From assembly GCA_034509735.1 (NCBI GenBank), contig JACGWO010000007.1, positions 26,998,046 to 27,062,045 of the forward strand: DNA of 64,000 nt. Direction: 5' to 3'. Positions 57,105 through 64,000 of this stretch are shown piece after piece. Below the pieces are notes generated by a model, which did no database searches, had not been told where the DNA came from, and saw only the letters and a list, made by a program, of their open reading frames with translations. Origin of the DNA: Sesamum alatum. Lineage: Eukaryota; Streptophyta; Magnoliopsida; Lamiales; Pedaliaceae. Position numbers and translations under genes: made by a program. The first letter of the stretch is position 1; the number at the start of each line of letters is the position of its first letter.

Positions 57105-57262
57105 AACAACAATTTAAAAATTACATACAACTTATACAATTCAATTAATAATTACAATTTATATAATTCCACAATTTATATAATTTATATATAACAATAA
57201 TTTAAAAATTACATACAACTTATACAATTCAATTAATAATTACAATTTATATAATTTAATTA
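57105..57262. repeat. Tandem duplication of an about 80-bp AT-rich unit
   Basis: AATTTATATATAACAACAAT, TTAAAAATTACATACAACTT and ATACAATTCAATTAATAATT occur twice in the same order, inside the hAT-like element. Confidence 0.85.
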
Positions 57263-57287
57263 AAATGATTTATATAAAAATTGTATG

Positions 57288-57490
57288 CATCCTCCCTCTC
57301 TACTCATTTTCCTCTCCCTCTCTCTCTCTACATATTTTCTCTCTCTACTCATTTTCCTCTCCCTCTCTCTCTCTAGCAGTACAATCGTCCTCTCTCTTTC
57401 TCCACACTTTCCAACTCTATGACTCTTCCTCTCTCCACACATTTCTCTCTCTCTCCCTCAGTCCATCCCCCTCTCTTTCTCTGTACATTC
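57288..57490. repeat. CT-rich tract
   Basis: Imperfect CT repeats with two copies of TACTCATTTTCCTCTCCCTC. The overlapping serine/leucine-rich frames are low-complexity artefacts. Confidence 0.8.
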
Positions 57491-57932
57491 CCTCATCAAA
57501 AGAAAAATACAAATCATCAACACCAACATAGTAGAGCAGCAGCCGCTGCGTCTGTTCCTGTTGAAAGAAATTTGAAGCAAGAGGATGGTTTTTTACTTAA
57601 AAAAATCACAAGAAAAAAAAAGGATCGAAAAAGGTGGGTTTTTTACTGAAAAAATCACAAGAAAAAAAAAGGAAAGAGGGATGAAGAACGAATAATCGAA
57701 GAGGTTTGTGTGGGGAAAAAAACCCATCTCCTTTTTTCTTAATTTTGTCAAACTTTTTTTTTTTTAAATGTAAGTTTGAACCGGTTTTTTACTGGGTACC
57801 GAGTCACCGATTTTTTACCGGCTTTGACCGGGTTTTTGCCAGTTCGCTCCGATTTTATAGTGAAGTGGGTTTTTTTGGTCGAACTCGGACCGGAGGAAGG
57901 GTCGGTTCCCAGTCGAACCGATCGGACCGACC

Positions 57933-58656
57933 TGTTAAGTGGACACACCACCAAGTGGATCACTCAGATCACAATAACAAATTACAATAGGGGATGGGTT
58001 TTGAAATAACCCTTAATACAAACCAGTTTGGGGGATCGTACAAATAAAGAATCAGAATAATAAAGAACAAATGTAAGATCTAAAATAGAGTAGGCTCAGG
58101 AAGCCAAAAAACCAGTGTGAGACGGCAACGACCACAGAAGGCCGGCACTCAGCCCTGATTGCTCCAACAGTTATAGACCAACACGACCTACACAAGGTCA
58201 AGATCCGAACCAGAAAACCCAAGCACTAAAGAGCTCAGTTACCCAACGGATGGGCATGAATATATCAGGAGAATTTAAGACAACTTCGACTCACAAAGAG
58301 TAGTAATCGAAGGTATCGGATAATCCCTGAGGTAAGGGTTGAGGGGCCATTTTTATAGTGATCGGACAAGGGGCGGTAAGAAGGCAAGACGGTGACGGTA
58401 AAGGCAGGTTTCGCCGGAGAAGGTAAGTGGATCTCACCTAACAGAGTATTAGGGCTGGAGAGTGTAGAAGAGAGAAAGAGGAAAGACACTGACGGCGGGT
58501 TTCAGAGAATGAGCTAGGTTTAGGGCAAAGGTGAGTACTTATACCATACGGGTTGGACCGGGTCGGGGCGAATGGGCTTCTGGTTCAGATTTCAACTGTT
58601 GGGCCTTTCATGGAGCTAGGCCAGCCATTTGGGTCATGGGCCAATAAGTCTCAACA
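57933..58656 (-). repeat. 3' LTR of the copia element
   Basis: 724 bp, similar to the 5' LTR with scattered single-base differences and small indels (for example CAAAAAACCAG against CAAAACCAG near 58105). Preceded in element orientation by the purine-rich CCAAGGTAGAGAA (58657-58669), the likely polypurine tract. Confidence 0.92.
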
Positions 58657-58669
58657 TTCTCTACCTTGG

Positions 58670-60900
58670 ACTCAGATCCCCATTATGGTATATCTGGCCC
58701 AAGTCTGGTTTGGCGGTCATCATTGCCTATAGCTTCCTTTTGTACCTATAGAAAAAACTCGGAACAAAGTTAGTAACCAAGTTCACAATAGTTTCAAAAT
58801 CTCTAAACACTTATTGAAAATCTTATCAGCTGGAAGACACTTAGTCCCCCATATCGGAAGGATTTGGAATCGGAATCAATTTTATCAAGAGTAATGAGGT
58901 CTTTTCCTACAATGTCTCTAATGATGTGATAACGAACATCTATATGCTTTGTCCTATCATGAAAAAACCGGATTTTTTGCCCAGAGTTGTATGGCCGACT
59001 GACTGTCGGAAAAAAATGGTAATTTTTTGTTTCAGAAAAACCAATTTCTTTAACGAGCCCTTCTAACCATATCACTTCTTTAAAGGCTTCAGTAGCCGCT
59101 AATATATTCGGCTTCGGTGGTTGATAAAGCAACAATATGCCTGTAGTTGGGATTTCCAACTTATGCAAGACCCACATAAGGTGAAAACATATGATGTAGT
59201 GGACTTACGACTATCCTATCGTTTGCATAATTAGAATCGACATAACCAACCAAGTCATCAACATCAGGTTTGCATTTAGAAAAAAAGAAATCCCACGTTT
59301 AGTGGTACCATTTCAAATACCTTAGGAACCATTTGAGAGCCTCCCAATAGGGAGAGCCAGCATTTGACATGTACCTGCTGAGACAGCTAACAGCATATGC
59401 AATTTTAGGAGTGCACACCATCAGAAAACATAACTGAACCAATGGCATTAGAGTAAAGGAACATTTTCATTTTTTCTCTTTCTTTTTCAGTTTTAGACAT
59501 TGTTCTTTACTAAGTTGATGATGAGCTGATAAGGGGAACAAGCAGGGTTTCGAATCCAGCATGGAGAACTTTTTCAGCAGCATAGATATGATGTAAGCAT
59601 TTGATTCAAGAAAATAGTGGATTTAGTCCTATCTCTCTCAATAGTCATACCTAGAAATTTTCTTAGCATTACCTAAATCTTTCATGTCAAATTTTTGCAT
59701 AGGTGACCTTGTAACATTTTAACATGCTTTAAACTAGGACTAGCAATTAAACATGTCGTCCACATATAAGACAAGAAAGACAGGAACATCAATTATCATA
59801 TTTAAAGTAGAGACAATGGTCATAATTACTCTTGTATACTTTAAAAGATAGCATAAACATATCAAACTTTTTATTTCCATTGTCTAGGAGACTGTTTTAA
59901 GACCATACAAGGATTTTTGCAATAGACATACATGATCAGGCTTTGATTAATCAATAAAGCCAAATTGGCTGAGACATGTAAATGTTTTCATCTAAGTCTC
60001 CATGCAAGATTGCAGTTTTCACATCCATTTGTTTAAGCTCCCGCCAATCAAAATAAGCAGAGATTGCAAGCAAAACACGCACAGTAGTGTACTTTTAACA
60101 ACTGGTGAGAAGACTTCAGTATAATTATCCCTTCTTTTTGCGTTAAAACCTTTTGCAACCAGTCTAGCCTTAAAAGTTGGGATTTTTCTTCTTGTTTAAT
60201 CTTGTATACCCACTTACATCCTATAATGGAGCTCTTAGAGGTTTAGGCACTAAAATCCAGGTTTTATTATTCTTTAAAGAATCCATCTCTTTCTCTCATA
60301 GCACTAAAGCCATTGCTTTGAGTGTTCAGATTTTAGAGCCTCATCAAAGGTACTAGGTTCATGTGATTCAGTGTTTAAAGCTGTCTCATAATCTGTGAGC
60401 CTAGTAGGAATTCTATGTTCTCTTCTGTGTTCGGTCTCTGGCTATATTGGTACTTGTTCCAGGTTTGGTTCAGACCTAGTGTCGTTTGAATTTTCTCCAG
60501 GATTCCTCCTTCTACCTGTTCGGTTTCTTCTAGGGTTCACCTCTACCTGAAACTTGAATACTGGTTCTAAGGGAGTGGTTTGTTCTTTGGGTGAGTCACT
60601 AAGACATGGCATTTCTTTCCTCATTGAAGACAAACATCTTTACTAATAAGAACTTTAAGACCGGGTTGACTCCTAACCCAACAGACGATATCCCTTTACC
60701 TCTTTCGGGGTTAGTACCCAATGTAAACACCATTTCATAGATCTAGTTCAAGTTTAATCAGAGTGTTGATGCACAAAAAGCAGAACAACAAATACTCGAA
60801 GATTAAGAAATATTTATAACTTTATCATGCCCACACGCATTCAGGAATTTTAACCAAGTAACGGAACAGATGGAGATCTATTAATCAGATGTACGGCGGT
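58670..60900 (-). pseudogene. Copia pol: reverse transcriptase (RVT_2) and RNase H, heavily broken
   Basis: Minus-strand fragments in the expected order: VCLLQKSLYGLKTVS (about 59925-59885), the catalytic LVLYVDDM motif (about 59775-59750), then RNase H pieces AATEAFKEVIWLEGLVKEIG (about 59100-59040) and RTKHIDVRYHIIRDIV (about 58960-58910). These regions copy RNA into DNA and remove the RNA strand. Frameshifts and stops interrupt every few dozen codons. No long frame remains except 59177-58803. Confidence 0.85.
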
Positions 60901-60927
60901 TAAAACAGCGTTCACCCCAAAAAGAAT

Positions 60928-61785
60928 TTAGGACAAACCAGAACTTAAAAGCATGCATCTCACTTTATCCAGAATCGTTCTATTCATGCGTTCCAGCAAC
61001 ACCATTTGCTGGGGGGTATAGGGGGTTTGTTTTATGTCGTTTAATACCAAACTCATCACATAAATCAGAGAGTTGTTGGTTACAGAATTCAAGACCGTTA
61101 TCAGTACGCAAAGCCTTAAACTTTTTACCAGTTTGGTTTTCAACAAGTGTTTTCCAGGTTTAAAAGTATCAAAAACATCAGACTTGTGTTTTAATAAGAA
61201 AACGAACACTTTCCTGGAAAAATTATCAATAATGGACAAAAAATACCTATTCCCACCATGAGTGGGTGTTTTAGACGGGCCCCATACATCAGCATGAACG
61301 TAGTCAAGTATGCAAGTAGATGATGTGGGAGTAGGGTAAGGGGAGACAGGAAAATGCACTTTATGTTGCTTGCCCATAACACATTCATCACAAAATTTGA
61401 GCTTCTCAATTTTATCATGCAGAACACCTTCTTTGTTAAGAAGTTCTAACCCTTTAAGACTGATATGCCCCAAACGTTTATGCCATAGAAAAGTTTTATC
61501 AGAAACAACAACAGATGCAGCAAGGGAGTCATAAGACACACGACAGATGTAAAGATTTCTCTTCTTATCAGCTTTAAAAGCAGTTAATGACCCCCTCATG
61601 ATTTTCATGATCCCTTTTCCCCATCTACCTTCAAAACCTTCTTCCTCCAACACAGCACATGATATCAAATTATGACTCAGATCAGGAATAAAACGCACAT
61701 TTTTCAAGGTAAACTTATACCCATTATCAAATGTCAAGCTTACGACACCAAGACCCTTGATTTCACATTGTTTCTCATTAGCCAT
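60928..61785 (-). pseudogene. Copia pol: protease tail, pre-integrase zinc finger and integrase core
   Basis: The longest pol frame (285 codons). It shows the end of the protease region, then a GAG_pre-integrase HHCC finger (LWHKRLGHISLKG with CDECVMGKQHKVHF), and then the integrase core with DYVHADVWGP (first catalytic Asp) and GGNRYFLSIIDNFSRKVFVF. A single-base loss near FDTFK shifts the frame so that the second catalytic motif (TDNGLEF) lies in another frame. Frame is then regained at YTPQQ, MNRTILDKVRCML. Integrase inserts the DNA copy into the chromosome; this one cannot be active. Confidence 0.9.
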
Positions 61786-62022
61786 AGAAACATAACCAAA
61801 AATTACCAGGTTCGAAGTTTGAAAAAATGGTTTTAAAATGACTCATGTGAAAAGTGCAGCCAGAATCAATTAACCATTCATGCATGCTCATATCATTCAC
61901 ATTGTTGATGTCACAAACCATAAACACATCACCAGAATTATCAGCAGAAATAGAGTTTGCACTCTCTTTGTTGTAATTATTATCCCTCTTAGGCTTTCTA
62001 CAGTCCTTAATATAATGACCTT

Positions 62023-62760
62023 TTATACCACAATTTTACATTTTCTCTCCTTCTTAATGTTATCCTGGTTATTATTATTATTATCTCTGGTCCGGGATTT
62101 ACTCCTACTTCTCCCTCTGCTATGTTTTCTATACTTATGATCCGAGTTCCGATTACTGATTCTTCCTCTTACTGCATTAACCTCGTTACTAGGTTGGCTA
62201 GCCTTATTAGTCCTAAGGTCCATTTCCTTGCTTTTAAGTCCGTTTATAACAGTGTCAAGGTTAACGCTATCTCTACCGTATTTTATTGCTGCTTTTACAT
62301 CACTATATGTGTCAGGGATGGCATTCAACAAAACTATTGGAGTGTAGTCATCTATGTTTTTGTCTCCGGTGATTTTTATATCCTGGACTAGTTTGGTGAA
62401 GTCATCTATGTTCTCGTCTATGTTTTTGGAAATGTCTAACTTATATCTAAAGAACTTCTCTAAGAGGAAAAGCTTACTAGGCAGTGATGTTTCTGTGTAT
62501 AGTTCTTCTAACCTATCCCATAACTCCCTAGCAGTTTCTTGTTTACCAACTTTCCGTATTACAGAATCAGACAGGTTTAGTATTATGGAGGAATACGCGA
62601 ATTCATCATCTTCTAGTTTCTTGTCATTAGTGGTATTATCAGGATATCTACCATCTATAGCTTTAAACACCTTTTGTTGTATTAATATGCCTTTCATTTT
62701 CTGTTGCCATATAGAGAAATCAGACTTACCATCAAAAGGAAGCAGGTTATAACCAACCAT
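62023..62760 (-). pseudogene. Copia gag (UBN2 type), frameshifted at the zinc knuckle
   Basis: The likely start is the Met at 62760 (MVGYNLLPFDGKSDFSIWQQ), not the upstream ATG at 62847 in the leader. The capsid region follows with QQKVFKAIDG, ELWDRLEELYTETSLPSKL and DDFTKLVQDIKITGDK, then a basic Arg/Ser-rich tail. The zinc knuckle (CKNCGIKGHYIKDC) is split by the loss of one A in an A-run near 62035. The following frame reaches the protease active-site piece IDSGCTFHM (about 61870). Most of the protein is otherwise intact, so decay here is recent compared with pol. Confidence 0.9.
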
Positions 62761-63109
62761 GACAGAATAGATAGAATAAATCGACAGAGTATGAACAGAT
62801 CTCAGAGTGGAATACCAGCGGAAAAACAGCAGTAGACAGAATGGCACAACTTAAGAAACAGAGCACTTCGTCTGAACCTCAACCAGATACCCGACGGTCT
62901 CACGGGACTCGGCCAAGTGAGGGATCAGAGAGTAAGAACAATAGTAAAGATAGTAACAGTTATTTATTCAACAGTATAGCCACAGAGCACTAAGCAAGGT
63001 AAAACAATATATCCAACAGATGTTTATAATAGAATCGTAGCACCAAGTAGTAATCAGAGGGTAGGAGAGTTTTACCGAAAAACACGTTACCTAGATCCAG
63101 AACCGGTGA

Positions 63110-63128
63110 GGACCGGCTCTGATACCAC
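63110..63128 (-). promoter_or_regulatory. Copia primer-binding site (initiator-Met tRNA)
   Basis: The minus strand reads GTGGTATCAGAGCCGG immediately after the 5' LTR; TGGTATCAGAGC is the standard plant copia primer site. Confidence 0.92.
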
Positions 63129-63842
63129 TGTTAGGTGGACACACCACCAAGTGGATCACTCAGATCACAATAACAAATTACAATAGGGGATGGGTTTTGA
63201 AATAACCCTTAATACAAACCAGTTTGGGGGATTGTACAGATAAAGAATCAGAATAATAAAGAACAAATGTAAGATCTAAAATAAAGTAGGCTCAGGAAGC
63301 CAAAACCAGTGTGAGACGGCAACGACCACAGACGGCCGACACTCAGCCCTGATTGCTCCAACAGTTATAGACCAACACGACCTACACAAGGTCAAGATCC
63401 GAACCAGAAACCCAAGCACTAAAGAGCTCAGTTACCCAACGGATGGGATGAATATATCAGGAGATTTAAGACAACTTCGACTCACAAAGAGTAGTAACCG
63501 AAGGTATCGGATAATCCTGAGGTAAGGGTGAGGGGCCATTTTATAGTGATCGGACAAGGGGCGGTAGAAGGCAAGACGGTGACGGTAAAGGCAGGTTTCG
63601 CCGGAGAAGGTAAGTGGATCTCACCTAACAGAGTTTTAGGGCTGAAGAGTGTAGAAGAGAGAAAGAGAAAAGACACTGACGGGGGGTTTCAGAGAATGAG
63701 CTAGGTTTAGGGCAAAGGTGGGTACTTATACCATACGGGTTGGACCGGGTCGGGCGAATGGGCTTTTGGTTCAGATTTCAACTGTTGGGCCTTTCATGGA
63801 GCTGGGCCAGCCATTTGGGTCATGGGCCAATAAGTCTCAACA
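63129..63842 (-). repeat. 5' LTR of the copia element
   Basis: 714 bp. On the minus strand it starts TGTTGAGACTTATTGG, includes the TATA-like CTATAAAATGG near 63545, and ends CACCTAACA. Confidence 0.92.
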
Positions 63843-63882
63843 CGATCGGTCCGATCTGGGTTTAAAAACATTGCTCACCACC

Positions 63883-64000
63883 CCTATCCCAGCAGGAACT
63901 ATACATCTTTTTATGGGTCCAAACACAATGTTCAATTCGACCTAGTTAAAGAGGTGTATTAAGAAAGGGTCTTCAACTTCAAGTTTATCGTAGCCTATGG
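63883..64000. other. Flank to the right of the hAT-like element
   Basis: A short stretch at the window edge without a recognised feature. It continues the host sequence interrupted at 56787. Confidence 0.4.

Larger units (their letters stand above)
57933..63842 (-). mobile_element. Ty1/copia LTR retrotransposon, decayed
   Basis: LTRs at 63129-63842 (5' LTR in element orientation) and 57933-58656 (3' LTR) read TGTTGAGAC...TAACA on the minus strand. The primer site TGGTATCAGAGCCGG (complement of 63112-63126) is the classic initiator-Met tRNA site. The order gag, protease, integrase, reverse transcriptase, RNase H on the minus strand defines Ty1/copia. The flanks CGACC (57928-57932) and CGATC (63843-63847) are a 5-bp target duplication with one change. 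Most reading frames are broken. It lies within the hAT-like element, so it is the younger of the two insertions. Confidence 0.95.
56796..63873. mobile_element. hAT-like element interrupted by a copia retrotransposon, 8-bp target duplication
   Basis: The left end CAATGTTTTGAAAATCGAAT and the right end GGGTTTAAAAACATTG (reverse complement CAATGTTTTTAAACCC) form terminal inverted repeats. The flanks are identical CTCACCAC (56788-56795 and 63874-63881). An 8-bp duplication with CA-starting short repeats points to hAT. Subterminal GAACCG/CGGTTC and GGTCACTGGTTCGATCGATT motifs occur near both ends. Without the nested copia element it is about 1.17 kb and has no transposase, so it is non-autonomous. 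Confidence 0.8.

Noticed and set aside
57265..57531. 88-codon Ser/Leu-rich frame
   Set aside because: It follows a CT-rich tract inside the hAT-like element, with no conserved motif.

Overview
The window is plant nuclear DNA, almost certainly from a eudicot. It is AT-rich, dominated by transposable elements, and shows plant-type GT-AG introns, long CT/GA and TA microsatellites and only one convincing host gene. Asterid/Lamiales affinity is a weak impression from the style of the CACTA transposase and was not tested. No rRNA, tRNA, CRISPR array or bacterial operon is visible.

Layout. 1-7754 is the 3' part of a CACTA (En/Spm) transposon with a decayed TNP2 transposase gene and a second Ptta/En/Spm-type gene. 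7755-23508 is a 'left arm' that recurs in inverted orientation at 29791-38605. The arms carry an unrecognised multi-copy family: an inverted-repeat hairpin, a TATA box, a CT/AC-rich leader and a short putative two-exon reading frame. The left arm has also received a second CACTA element (16642-23059), a 318-bp CACTA MITE (12459-12776) and a MULE remnant (13939-15366). The right arm has received a LINE fragment (about 32945-33750). 23509-25540 is a block that recurs in direct orientation at 49887-52399. The first copy was hit by a gag-only LTR retrotransposon that now forms an LTR-int-LTR-int tandem (25541-29421). The second copy was hit by a 412-bp TRIM (50123-50534).

38606-49886 is very AT-rich. 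It holds a 1.1-kb hairpin element plus a partial second copy (40391-42075), three Helitron-like 3' ends in a head-to-tail stack (42230-47214), and GC-rich inverted-repeat remnants (47248-49010). 52575-53137 is a foldback MITE, 53150-53884 a LINE 3' fragment on the minus strand, and 53960-55066 duplicated reversed LTR pieces. 56058-56376 is a small two-exon gene for a 74-residue protein, the only likely host gene. 56796-63873 is a hAT-like element with an 8-bp target duplication, interrupted by a decayed Ty1/copia retrotransposon on the minus strand (57933-63842) with two LTRs, an initiator-Met primer site, gag and broken pol.

History that ties the pieces together (inference). The two halves of one terminal-inverted-repeat element lie at 29422-29790 and about 49440-49886. 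Inverting the roughly 20 kb between them would turn the inverted arms into a direct segmental duplication, [arm + block] twice. That would make the large 'palindrome' the product of a later inversion, and the second copy of each segment supplies the empty site for several of the insertions.
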